Assembly: GCA_963728825.1 (NCBI GenBank)
Contig: CAVSLA010000006.1
Coordinates: forward strand, 248,001-312,000
Direction of reading: 5' to 3'
DNA: 64,000 nucleotides
Source of the DNA: CAVREM01 sp963728825
GTDB taxonomy: Bacteria > Acidobacteriota > Vicinamibacteria > Vicinamibacterales > CAVVIG01
Shown here in pieces: positions 1-7,526 of the stretch. Both the position numbers and the translations under genes were made by a program. Under the pieces are notes generated by a model, which was not told the DNA's origin, made no database searches, and was given only the letters and a program-made list of their open reading frames with translations. The stretch's first letter is position 1, and every line of letters begins with the position of its first letter.

Positions 1-560
1 AGGAGCACGTGGCGCGGCTCGAGACCCGGCCGCCGAACGTCGAAGGCAAAGGCGCCGTGCGGCAGCGGCAGCTGGTCATCAACGCCCTGCGTATGCGTCC
101 CGACCGCATCGTCGTCGGCGAGGTGCGCGGCGAAGAAGCGCTCGACATGCTGCAGGCGATGAACACCGGTCACGACGGATCGTTGACCACCGTCCACGCG
201 AACACCCCGCGCGACGCCCTGGCCCGTATCGAGACGATGATCGCGATGGGTGCCACCAACCTGCCGGAACGCGCCATGCGGCAGCAGATCGCCTCGGCGA
301 TTCAGCTGGTCGTCCAGCAGACCCGTCTCAGCGACGGTTCGCGCAAAGTCACGAGCGTGTCCGAGATCACCGGCATGGAAGGCGACATCATCACCATGCA
401 GGAGATTTTCCTGTTCGAGAAGATGGGCGTGACGCAGGAGGGCAAAGTGATCGGCCGCTTCCGGGCGACTGGCGTCCGCCCGAAGTGCTGCGAGCGCCTC
501 AAGGCGTCCGGCATCCACCTGCCAGCCGACATGTTCGAAGGCGTCTTAGAGGTGCGGTAA
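1..560 (+). CDS. tadA: TadA/CpaF pilus assembly ATPase, C-terminal part
   Basis: The gene enters from outside the window and is open in this frame from base 3. It encodes the C-terminal half of the secretion ATPase that powers assembly of Flp/Tad pili at the inner membrane. Visible motifs are LETRPPNVEGKG near the start, the Walker B stretch RPDRIVVGEVRGEEALD and the His-box GHDGSLTTVHAN, in the order and spacing typical of CpaF/TadA. The stop overlaps the ATG of tadB (TAATG), so the two are probably translationally coupled. The N-terminal half, with Walker A, lies outside the window. Confidence 0.95.
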   Translation, partial: EHVARLETRPPNVEGKGAVRQRQLVINALRMRPDRIVVGEVRGEEALDMLQAMNTGHDGSLTTVHANTPRDALARIETMIAMGATNLPERAMRQQIASAIQLVVQQTRLSDGSRKVTSVSEITGMEGDIITMQEIFLFEKMGVTQEGKVIGRFRATGVRPKCCERLKASGIHLPADMFEGVLEVR

Positions 561-1525
561 TGGGTCTCGCAATCCTGATGTTTCTGGTCGGAGCCGGGGT
601 GGTCATGGGCGGCTACGCGCTGTTCGTGAACCTGCCCGCCGCGCTCGAGCGCCGGCGCCTGAACCAGCGTCTGCTCGATATCTCAGCGGCCCCGTCGCTG
701 GAAGAGGGCGAAGAGAGCCTGGTCAAGCGCGCACCTTCCGGTCCATTACCCGCCATCGACAAGATGTTTGCGGAGAGCAAGGCGGGCACGGGCCTGTCGC
801 ATCTCATCGAGCAGAGCGGCGTTCATACGACGCCGAGCGCAATCATCGTGATAAGCCTGGGTCTGGGGCTGGTCGCGGCGATCCTGACCAGCCTGTTCGT
901 CCGCGTGCCGTTTGCTCCGATGGTGGCTCTGGTGGCTGGCGCCGTGCTGCCGACCTGCTATCTGAAGTTTTGCAAATCGAGACGCATGGACAAATTCGAG
1001 GAGCAGTTCCCCGAGGCGCTCGATCTGCTCAGCCGTGCACTGCGCGCCGGCCACGCGTTTCAGACGGCAATGGGCATGGTCGCCGACGACCTGAAAGAGC
1101 CGGTCGGACCCGAGTTCCGCAAGACATTCGACCAGCAGAACTTCGGTTTGCCGCTCCGCGACTCGCTCTTTCAGCTCGCCGACCGCATTCCGCTGCTTGA
1201 CGTGCGCTTCTTCACGACGGCCGTCCTGATTCAGCGCGACACCGGCGGCAACCTCGCCGAGATTCTCGACAACCTGGCGCACGTGGTCCGTGAGCGGTTC
1301 AGGATTCGTCGTGAAATCCGGACCAAGACGGCGCACGGGCGGTTCACCGGTCTGGTCTTGCTCAGTCTGCCGGCAGGCCTCGGCGTGATCCTGACGTTCA
1401 TCAATCCGGATCACATGGACCTGCTCTTCAACCATCGCACCGGTCAGATGATGATCGGCGTGGCCATTGTCATGCAGGTGATCGGCTTCTTCTGGATCCG
1501 GAAGATTCTCGATCTCGAGGTGTAG
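560..1525 (+). CDS. tadB: TadB-like inner-membrane platform protein
   Basis: This 321-aa protein belongs to the GspF/TadB platform family, which sits in the inner membrane and partners with the TadA ATPase in Flp pilus assembly. It begins with a hydrophobic segment (LAILMFLVGAGVVMGGYALF), has a second membrane region near residues 92-130 and a cytoplasmic T2SSF-type domain containing LDLLSRALRAGHAFQTAMGM. Further hydrophobic segments lie near the C-terminus. I chose the ATG at 560 because it overlaps the tadA stop and starts at the membrane segment. An in-frame GTG at 485 would add unrelated residues inside tadA. Confidence 0.93.
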   Translation: MGLAILMFLVGAGVVMGGYALFVNLPAALERRRLNQRLLDISAAPSLEEGEESLVKRAPSGPLPAIDKMFAESKAGTGLSHLIEQSGVHTTPSAIIVISLGLGLVAAILTSLFVRVPFAPMVALVAGAVLPTCYLKFCKSRRMDKFEEQFPEALDLLSRALRAGHAFQTAMGMVADDLKEPVGPEFRKTFDQQNFGLPLRDSLFQLADRIPLLDVRFFTTAVLIQRDTGGNLAEILDNLAHVVRERFRIRREIRTKTAHGRFTGLVLLSLPAGLGVILTFINPDHMDLLFNHRTGQMMIGVAIVMQVIGFFWIRKILDLEV

Positions 1526-1527
1526 TC

Positions 1528-2436
1528 GTGACGTTGCTCCTTCCGCTCCTGGCGTTTCTCTTTGCGTCGCTGCTGATCGCAGGCGGCGCCCTCTATTACT
1601 TCGGGCGCTCGTCGGTCGCGATCGAACAGCGTCTCGGCGAGGTGACCGGCGCGTCTCTCAAGGGCCCTGTCGACGCGGGCTACGAGAAGATGGTCGTCGA
1701 CACCCTGAAGCGTCTCGGCAACATGGCGCCCAAGTCGCCGAGCGAGATGGGCAAGATGCAGCGGCGACTCGTCGCCGCCGGCTATCGCCGGACGGAAGCG
1801 CTTCTCATCGTCGCCGGCATTCGCGTGGGCTTAGCGCTGCTGGTCTTCCTGGTCCTGTCGACGCCGCTCCTGGTGCGGCCCAACCTCGGCACCGCGCTGT
1901 TCGGCGCGATCATCGCCTACATGGTGCCGGGCTTCGCGGTGGCCAGGATGGCGGGCAAGCGCCAGCACAAGATTCGGATGGGCCTGCCCGATGCGCTCGA
2001 CCTGCTGGTCGTCAGCGTCGAGGCCGGACTGGGCCTGGATCAGGCCATTCAGCGCGTTGGCCAGGAGTTGGAGTTCGCGCACCCCGACCTTTGCGAGGAG
2101 CTGCGGCTGGTGAACCTCGAGCTGCGCGCCGGCAAGGCACGTTCGGAGGCGTTGGCCAATCTCGGCGAGCGGACCGGCGTCGACGACGTCGTGTCGCTGG
2201 TGGCGATGCTGGTGCAAACCGACAAGTTCGGCACCAGCGTGGCGCAGTCGCTGCGCGTGCACTCGGATACGCTGCGCACCAAGCGGCGGCAGCGTGCCGA
2301 GGAGAAGGCGGCCAAGCTCGGCGCCAAGATGGTGTTTCCGCTGGTCACCTGCATCTTCCCGGCAATCTGGGTGGTGACCATCGGCCCGGCCGCGATCAAG
2401 TTCATCGAAGTGTTCTCGCCGATGGCCAACCAATAG
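1528..2436 (+). CDS. tadC: TadC-like inner-membrane platform protein
   Basis: This 302-aa protein is the second GspF-fold platform protein of the tad system and is expected to form an inner-membrane complex with TadB. It has an N-terminal membrane helix (LLLPLLAFLFASLLIAGGAL), two central helices near residues 95-135 and a T2SSF domain with LPDALDLLVVSVEAGLGLDQAI, a hallmark of TadB/TadC proteins. The C-terminus carries another hydrophobic stretch around MVFPLVTCIFPAIWVV. The start is GTG, two bases after the tadB stop, so the genes form one operon. Confidence 0.93.
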   Translation: MTLLLPLLAFLFASLLIAGGALYYFGRSSVAIEQRLGEVTGASLKGPVDAGYEKMVVDTLKRLGNMAPKSPSEMGKMQRRLVAAGYRRTEALLIVAGIRVGLALLVFLVLSTPLLVRPNLGTALFGAIIAYMVPGFAVARMAGKRQHKIRMGLPDALDLLVVSVEAGLGLDQAIQRVGQELEFAHPDLCEELRLVNLELRAGKARSEALANLGERTGVDDVVSLVAMLVQTDKFGTSVAQSLRVHSDTLRTKRRQRAEEKAAKLGAKMVFPLVTCIFPAIWVVTIGPAAIKFIEVFSPMANQ

Positions 2437-2445
2437 GACGAGTCA

Positions 2446-3831
2446 ATGTCAAACGCGACCTTGTCCATTCCCGATTCAATCATGAAGGCGCCGGTGCCGC
2501 CGGCGCCGGTGACCGTCGAAGACACCGGCATTCCGGCAGATCGTCTCACGCAGCTGCTGCTGAAGACGCTGTATACGGGAGAAGCGACCGGTACGGCCGC
2601 CGCTGATCGAATGCGACTGCCGTTTTCGGTGCTGGCGCCGATCATTGAGAACGCACGCGCCCAGCTGTATATCGAGGTGCTCGGCACGACGAGCGCCACC
2701 GCCGGGGCCGCCGGCTACCGCTACGCGTTGACCGATCTGGGCCGCGACCGGGCCCGGCAGTACCTTGACGCCAATCAGTATGTGGGGCCGGCGCCGGTTC
2801 CGCTCGAAACCTACGTCGCTTCCGTCCTGGCGATTCGCAATTCACGCGGATATATCGACCGTGACCGCCTGCGGGCCGGCTTCTCACATCTGATCGTTTC
2901 CGACGAAGTACTCGAGCAGGTCGGCCCGGCGGTGAACGCCGGCAAGGGCGTGTTCCTGTACGGCCCTCCCGGAAACGGCAAGACCGTCATCGCCGAAGGG
3001 ATGGGCAAAGCGCTCGGCGGCGATCTCTACGTCCCGTACGCCATCGACATCGATGGCCAGATCGTCACGGTGTTCGATCCGGTGAACCACGAGTCACTCG
3101 AGACCGCCGAGGACTCCGGTCAGAGCGCCGTGGTGCGGACCGCCCCACGCGACCGCCGCTGGGTGCGCATCAAGCGGCCGGTCGTGATGGTCGGCGGCGA
3201 GTTGACGCTCGACATGCTCGATCTGTCCTTCAACCCGATCGCCAAGTTTCACGAAGCGCCGCTGCAGATGAAGGCCAATGGTGGCGTCTTCCTGGTCGAC
3301 GACTTCGGACGCCAGCGCATGCGTCCCGAGGACCTGCTCAACCGCTGGATTGTGCCGCTGGAAAGCCGGATCGACTACCTGACGCTGCATACCGGACGCA
3401 AGTTCCAGGTGCCGTTCGAGGTCCTGATCGTCTTCGCGACGAACCTCGATCCGCTGACGCTGGCCGACGAAGCCTTCCTGCGCCGGATTCCCTACAAGAT
3501 TCCGATCGGCGACCCGACGATGACGCAGTTCACCGAGATCTTCGAGCTGAACTGCAAGCGGAAGGGGCTCCGCTTCCACCAGGTGATGGTCGCCTATCTG
3601 ATCCGTAGACACTACACGCCGATTGGCCGTCCGCTGCGTGCTTGTCAGCCGCGAGACGTGCTCGACCAGGTGATTGCGCTGTCCAGGTATCGAGGACATG
3701 AGCCGGTCATCACCCGTGAGCTGATCGATGCCGCCTGCCGGGCCTACTTTGTGGACGACGATCTCCCGTCCGGCACGCCGCCGCGGACGACGGTCAAGAG
3801 TTCGCACAACCACCGGCTGGAGGTTCACTGA
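2446..3831 (+). CDS. AAA+ ATPase in the tad cluster
   Basis: This 461-aa protein has a complete AAA+ core. Walker A (GPPGNGKT) is at residues 173-180, Walker B (GGVFLVDDFGRQ) at about 279-290, a sensor-1 Asn (FATNLD) near 333, and a candidate arginine finger (FLRRIPYKI) near 346. Residues 1-150 show a winged-helix-like or unassigned region and no transmembrane helix. It follows tadC by nine bases and precedes a DUF192 gene that overlaps its stop, so it is probably co-transcribed with the pilus genes. AAA+ proteins of this type are known beside Flp pilus genes, but their substrate is not established. A role as a chaperone or remodeller for pilus assembly is inference. Confidence 0.8.
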   Translation: MSNATLSIPDSIMKAPVPPAPVTVEDTGIPADRLTQLLLKTLYTGEATGTAAADRMRLPFSVLAPIIENARAQLYIEVLGTTSATAGAAGYRYALTDLGRDRARQYLDANQYVGPAPVPLETYVASVLAIRNSRGYIDRDRLRAGFSHLIVSDEVLEQVGPAVNAGKGVFLYGPPGNGKTVIAEGMGKALGGDLYVPYAIDIDGQIVTVFDPVNHESLETAEDSGQSAVVRTAPRDRRWVRIKRPVVMVGGELTLDMLDLSFNPIAKFHEAPLQMKANGGVFLVDDFGRQRMRPEDLLNRWIVPLESRIDYLTLHTGRKFQVPFEVLIVFATNLDPLTLADEAFLRRIPYKIPIGDPTMTQFTEIFELNCKRKGLRFHQVMVAYLIRRHYTPIGRPLRACQPRDVLDQVIALSRYRGHEPVITRELIDAACRAYFVDDDLPSGTPPRTTVKSSHNHRLEVH

Positions 3832-4199
3832 TGCTCGTTAACGCCCGCACTGACGTGCCGCTGGCGCAGTCCGTGGAGCTCGCGGTGACGAGTGCCGAGC
3901 GCCGGCAGGGACTGCTCGGGCGCGACGGGATGGCGCCGGGGTCGGCCCTCGTCATCACCCGCTGCGCCGCCGTGCATACCTTCTGGATGCGGTTTCCGAT
4001 CGATGTGGCGTTCGTCGACGCTTCGGGCGTCGTGAAGAAGGTCGTCGAGGGGCTGGGGCCCTGGCGGATGACCGGGGCGCTGTTCGCGTCGACCGCCATA
4101 GAGTTCCCGGCGGGCACGCTGAAGGACGGCTCTCTGCGCGTCGGCGATCGCGTCTATCTCACGGCCGAGGCTGGCCGGAAACCGCTCTGGGCCGCCTGA
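3831..4199 (+). CDS. DUF192 family protein
   Basis: This 122-aa protein matches the DUF192 fold over nearly its full length. The family core is visible as ERRQGLLGRDGM, then CAAVHTFWMRFPIDVAFVD, then the C-terminal EFPAGTLKDGSLRVGDRV. DUF192 members are small, usually secreted or periplasmic proteins of unknown function. This copy lacks an evident signal peptide, so it may be cytoplasmic or its true start may lie elsewhere. Its ATG overlaps the stop of the AAA+ ATPase gene (TGATG), indicating translational coupling to the tad operon. It is the last gene before an 11-bp repeat array and two genes on the opposite strand. Confidence 0.85.
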   Translation: MLVNARTDVPLAQSVELAVTSAERRQGLLGRDGMAPGSALVITRCAAVHTFWMRFPIDVAFVDASGVVKKVVEGLGPWRMTGALFASTAIEFPAGTLKDGSLRVGDRVYLTAEAGRKPLWAA

Positions 4200-4200
4200 C

Positions 4201-4262
4201 GGACAGCGACTCTCCGCTCTGGCACCTCTCGGACACCGCTCTGGCACTACTCCGACACGTCT
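4201..4262 (-). repeat. Array of degenerate 11-bp tandem repeats (RAYT-type family)
   Basis: Read on the minus strand the stretch breaks into 11-base units such as GTGTCGGAGTA, GTGCCAGAGCG, GTGTCCGAGAG and GTGCCAGAGCG. The same units flank the transposase gene at 36834-37526, about 33 kb away. The array sits between the converging DUF192 and Smr genes and runs into the last codons and stop of the Smr gene. Confidence 0.8.
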
Positions 4263-4522
4263 CCGAGACGCAATTTCGCGATAGTCGCTCCCAGATGGGC
4301 GCTTGGATCATCCCAGAAGGTCACCACCGACGGGTGCCGTTCGAGCGCGGCCTGGACGATACCGCGCTGAATGCCGCGGCCGCGTCCATGGACGATTCGC
4401 ACTTCCGTCAACCCTGCCTCCGCGGCCGCGATGACGTACTCCTCGACAACCGACGCGACATCACGCGGCGCGAAGGGGTGAAGATCGAGCTCGCGTCCGA
4501 TAGGGATGTGGACTGGCTCCAT
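4247..4522 (-). CDS. Smr domain protein
   Basis: This 91-aa protein is a stand-alone Smr domain, the domain also found at the C-terminus of MutS2, where it has nuclease or nucleic-acid binding activity. Both family motifs are present: LDLHPF near the N-terminus and HGRGRGIQRG in the middle. Small Smr proteins act on structured nucleic acid, but the substrate here is unknown. The final residues and the stop codon are encoded by the 11-bp repeat array, so its C-terminus may have been reshaped by the repeat. It lies six bases after queF on the same strand and is probably transcribed with it. Confidence 0.88.
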   Translation of the reverse strand: MEPVHIPIGRELDLHPFAPRDVASVVEEYVIAAAEAGLTEVRIVHGRGRGIQRGIVQAALERHPSVVTFWDDPSAHLGATIAKLRLGDVSE

Positions 4523-4528
4523 CCAATT

Positions 4529-4876
4529 TCAGACCTTCTGATAGGTGGCCGTCACCACCGTCTTGATCCCGCCGCGCACTGAAAAATCTCCGACCACGGT
4601 CATGCGTCGTGGCTCGAGGGCGGCCACCAGGTCGTCGAGGATCTGGTTGGTGACGTGTTCGTAGAAGATGCCGCGGTTACGGAACTCGATCAGGTAGTAC
4701 TTGAGCGATTTCAGCTCGATGCAGCGGCCCTCCGGCACGTAGCTGATGCGAATCTCACCGAAATCCGGCAGACCGGTCTTGGGACAGACCGAGGTGAACT
4801 CCGGACAACTGATGGCGATCTCGAAGTCACGCTCCGGACGGGGGTTCGGGAACGTCTCAATCGTCGCGCTTGACAT
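4529..4876 (-). CDS. queF: NADPH-dependent 7-cyano-7-deazaguanine reductase QueF
   Basis: QueF reduces preQ0 to preQ1 in queuosine biosynthesis for tRNA modification, a four-electron NADPH-dependent reaction in the cytoplasm. This 115-aa protein is the short, single-domain type. The catalytic Cys lies in EFTSVCPKTGLPDFGE, and the QueF family motif ELKSLKYYLIEFRNRGIFYEH follows. The open frame extends 29 codons further upstream, but those residues look unrelated. The ATG at 4876 gives the normal family N-terminus. Other queuosine genes are not in the window. Confidence 0.93.
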   Translation of the reverse strand: MSSATIETFPNPRPERDFEIAISCPEFTSVCPKTGLPDFGEIRISYVPEGRCIELKSLKYYLIEFRNRGIFYEHVTNQILDDLVAALEPRRMTVVGDFSVRGGIKTVVTATYQKV

Positions 4877-4933
4877 AGGCCCAGAATTACAGCAATCAGG
4901 CCGGAAAACCACCAATTTGTCGGTTGAGCTCGA

Positions 4934-4963
4934 TTGACAGTGGTGAGAAGGGCGCGCTAGCAT
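4934..4963 (+). promoter_or_regulatory. Predicted sigma-70 promoter of the HU-like gene
   Basis: A perfect -35 TTGACA at 4934-4939 is followed after 18 bases by TAGCAT at 4958-4963. It lies about 90 bases before the HU-like start, in the divergent intergenic region shared with queF. Confidence 0.6.
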
Positions 4964-5053
4964 ACGGCGTTTTTCAGTAGGTCACCGCGATTGCCGCCGT
5001 ACGCGCCCGCGGATCGCCAGGAAAACGACGCGCGTCAAGTGAAGGGGGACACG

Positions 5054-5353
5054 ATGGCTGACGCCCGCAGGATGGGCAAATCGGAGCTCTTTTCGAGCTT
5101 CGCCGAACGCTTCGAGGTGAAGCGGACGCAGGCCCGTGAGTATTTCGACTATCTGACGGAGCTTGCCGAAAAAGAGCTGAAGCGGTCGGGCGAGTTCGTG
5201 TTGCCCGGCATGGTGAAGCTCGTCGTGCAGAAGCGGAAGGCCCGGATGGGCCGCAACCCCGCGACGGGAGAGGCGATCAAGATTCCGGCTAAGACGGTGG
5301 TCAAAGCGCGGATCGCCAAGCAGTTGAAAGACGCGGTTCTACCGCGGAAGTAA
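5054..5353 (+). CDS. HU-family nucleoid DNA-binding protein
   Basis: This 99-aa basic protein belongs to the HU/IHF histone-like family, which bends and packages DNA. The conserved beta-arm motif is present as MGRNPATGEAIKIPAKTVVKARIAKQ, and the helical N-terminal half (SELFSSFAERFEVKRTQAREYFDYL) fits the dimerization region. The open frame extends upstream to 4991, but the ATG at 5054 has a strong ribosome binding site (GAAGGGGG, 5041-5048) and gives the usual length. It is monocistronic, with its own predicted promoter. It could equally be an IHF-like or specialised HU paralogue. Confidence 0.9.
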   Translation: MADARRMGKSELFSSFAERFEVKRTQAREYFDYLTELAEKELKRSGEFVLPGMVKLVVQKRKARMGRNPATGEAIKIPAKTVVKARIAKQLKDAVLPRK

Positions 5354-5401
5354 CCGAGAGAGAGACCCCCAGCTCCCCACTTGACGTTTCGAGCCAGGAG
5401 C

Positions 5402-5429
5402 GCGCGGCGGCGACGACTCGCCGCTGCGC
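5402..5429 (+). terminator. Possible terminator hairpin after the HU-like gene
   Basis: GCGCGGCGGCGA (5402-5413) pairs with TCGCCGCTGCGC (5418-5429) with one mismatch and a four-base loop. No T-run follows, so this is a weak terminator call. It lies between converging genes. Confidence 0.4.
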
Positions 5430-5453
5430 CCGCTCATCACTGCTGAAACTCGA

Positions 5454-5693
5454 TCAGGCCGCCGTCACCCGCGCCAGCATCCGGCTGTAGACGGTTGCCG
5501 GAACCAGCCGCGTCGTCCGTGCTTCGAGGTTGGTCAGCGAATCGCCGTCCAGGATGATCCGATCGTCGGGGCCGAGCATAATCTCGGCGCTGAAGCGGCA
5601 GGCGCCGCGTCCGGTCTGCTGCTCGAAGTAACGCACGCGATACGTGTGGTTCTCGACCGCCACGCTGTCGGTTTTGATGAGTGTCCTGAACAT
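5454..5693 (-). CDS. Hypothetical 79-aa protein
   Basis: I do not recognise this family. The ATG at 5693 has a good ribosome binding site (AAGGAGC) and starts the sequence MFRTLIKTDSVAVENHTYRV. The protein has no membrane helix or cysteine-rich motif. It contains alternating charged and hydrophobic residues consistent with a small alpha/beta fold. A longer open frame continues upstream to 5945, but that part crosses a heptamer repeat and the 3' end of the kinase gene and has no protein-like character. It is the last gene of the minus-strand signalling cluster and could be co-transcribed with it, although the repeat array separates it from the kinase. Confidence 0.6.
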   Translation of the reverse strand: MFRTLIKTDSVAVENHTYRVRYFEQQTGRGACRFSAEIMLGPDDRIILDGDSLTNLEARTTRLVPATVYSRMLARVTAA

Positions 5694-5710
5694 CTCTGCT
5701 CCTTGCGTTC

Positions 5711-5773
5711 CAGACTCTGGGCTCCCGGCTTTCGACTCCCGACTCTCGACTCTCGACTCACGACTCCCGACTT
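5711..5773. repeat. Heptamer tandem array, consensus NCGACTC
   Basis: Nine consecutive 7-base units are visible, for example TCGACTC, CCGACTC, TCGACTC, TCGACTC, ACGACTC and CCGACTT. The first three units are more degenerate. The array fills the gap between the kinase stop and the 79-aa gene. Its last unit overlaps the kinase stop codon. Confidence 0.85.
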
Positions 5774-7524
5774 TACGAGGCTTCCGCTTGCGACTGCACG
5801 TCGCGGGCCGGGAAGCGCAGCGTGAAGGTCGTCCCGCGTCCGACCTCGCTCTCGACGGTGATCGTGCCGTCGAGCTGTTCGACGATCCGCTTTGAAATCG
5901 CCAGGCCGAGTCCGAGGCCGCGGCGTTTGGTGGTGACGAAATCATCGAAGATCTTCGCGAGCCGGTCCGGCGGAATACCCGATCCGGTGTCGGTGACGGT
6001 GACTTGCACCCGATCGCCGACGCGCGATGTGACGATCGAAACGCGGCCGCCCGGTTCGGTTGCCTGAATGGCGTTGGTGATCAGATTCCGATAGACGCGT
6101 CCGAGCGCAAAACGATCGCCGTCGATGGTCAGCGGTCCGTCGGCGTAGTGAGCCTCGACCGCGATGCCGTTCCGTTCGCCTTCCGGCCGCATCGGATCGA
6201 CGATTTCCGCGACTGACGTGTTGACGTCCATCGCGAAACGTTCGATCGGCTTCGGCTTCGCGATGTTCCGGAGGTCGTCCATGAACCGCTTGAGCGCGGC
6301 CACCTCGCGCTCGATGGTGCGCTGGAACGTCTCGCGCGACTCGGCGTCGAGATCCGCACGGGCCAGCAGCCGGGCGCTGTTGCCGAGGTTCTGGATCGGA
6401 TGCGACAGGTCGTGGAACAGCCCGGCCGCGATCCGCCCGAACATCGCCTGGCGTTCCTGGCGCTTGACGTTCTCCTGCAGTTCGACCAGCCGGTCGGCCA
6501 TCGAGTTGAACGCGTTGCCCAGGTCGGCGAACTCGTTGCTGCCGGGGATGTCGACGCGCGATTCCAGGTCGCCGGCCGCGACCGATTGGGTGGCCCGCTG
6601 CAGCGTGAAGATTGGCGCGATGAATCGCCGGCCGAACACCAGGCCGACCGCGACCATGGCCAGCAGGGCGACCGCAATCGCCACCGATAGCTGTTGCTGT
6701 AACGCTCTGGCGCCGGCATAGGCTTCGTCGGTCGGCTGTTCGACGATCAGCGTCCAGCCAAGTGACTCAATTTTCGCCGCCACCGCGAGCAGCTCGGTGC
6801 CCGAGTCGTCGATGAATTCGCGCCAGGGTTGCTCAGGGTCGGGCGTGGCGATGAGTGGGTGGCCGCTGATATTGGCCGCCTGCGCCACGAGCGCCTTCTT
6901 GTCGGGGTCGCCGTGCGCCACCAGGGCGCCGTCGGGCGCGACGACCAGCGCAAATCCCCGCTCGCCGATGCGGATGCCGTCGACCACCCGCCACATCTCC
7001 TCGAGATTGAGCTCGCCGACCAGCCACCCGGATGGTTTGTTGAGACGTCTCAGGCTCACCGCGAACACGCTCGTCGGCAGCGAATCTTCGTCGACGCGCA
7101 GCGGCGCCATGGCGACGCCCTCGAAAACGAGAGGCGCGTCGGCCGGAACCGCGACCTGCGGCGCGCCGACTCGGCTGGTTGCGACCGGCTGGCCGGTTTC
7201 GTCGAAAAGCGTCAGCTCGCGGAACTCGCGGAACTGCAGGACGTAATTTCTGAGAATCGTCGTCTGCTGCCACTGCTCCAACCCGGTGTTCTGGAGCTGC
7301 GACGCGAGCGCGCGGAGAATCTCCGCGTGTCCCGCGACGTAACGGCGAATTTCTTCAGCCGCCCGGCTGGCCGAACCCAGATTGCCGGCGCCGACCGAAT
7401 TGCGGGTGCCGCTTTGCAGCGAGAGGATCGAGATGAGGCCGTAGCCAATCAGGGGCAGAATGGCCGCCAGCGCCAGAATCAGCGCAAATTGGCCCCGGAT
7501 GCCGCTGATTCGAAGGGTGGCCAT
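5773..7524 (-). CDS. Membrane sensor histidine kinase (Cache-HAMP-HisKA-HATPase)
   Basis: This 583-aa kinase has a first membrane helix at about residues 11-35, a large periplasmic region (36-275) resembling a double Cache sensor domain, and a second helix at about 278-298. HAMP follows (299-350), then the phosphoacceptor box LFHDLSHPIQNLGNS with His371. The ATP-binding domain shows the N-box GRVYRNLITNAIQAT and the G-boxes DTGSGIPPD and GLGLGLAISKRIVEQ. It starts two bases after the stop of the solute-binding lipoprotein gene, which suggests tight coupling. The lipoprotein may present a ligand to the periplasmic domain. The NtrC-type regulator at 10904-12292 is a likely phosphorylation partner, by inference from proximity. 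Confidence 0.93.
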   Translation of the reverse strand: MATLRISGIRGQFALILALAAILPLIGYGLISILSLQSGTRNSVGAGNLGSASRAAEEIRRYVAGHAEILRALASQLQNTGLEQWQQTTILRNYVLQFREFRELTLFDETGQPVATSRVGAPQVAVPADAPLVFEGVAMAPLRVDEDSLPTSVFAVSLRRLNKPSGWLVGELNLEEMWRVVDGIRIGERGFALVVAPDGALVAHGDPDKKALVAQAANISGHPLIATPDPEQPWREFIDDSGTELLAVAAKIESLGWTLIVEQPTDEAYAGARALQQQLSVAIAVALLAMVAVGLVFGRRFIAPIFTLQRATQSVAAGDLESRVDIPGSNEFADLGNAFNSMADRLVELQENVKRQERQAMFGRIAAGLFHDLSHPIQNLGNSARLLARADLDAESRETFQRTIEREVAALKRFMDDLRNIAKPKPIERFAMDVNTSVAEIVDPMRPEGERNGIAVEAHYADGPLTIDGDRFALGRVYRNLITNAIQATEPGGRVSIVTSRVGDRVQVTVTDTGSGIPPDRLAKIFDDFVTTKRRGLGLGLAISKRIVEQLDGTITVESEVGRGTTFTLRFPARDVQSQAEAS

Positions 7525-7526
7525 GA

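Noticed and set aside
5402..5429. Strong intrinsic terminator after the HU-like gene
   Set aside because: The stem has one mismatch and no T-run follows, so it is listed only as possible.
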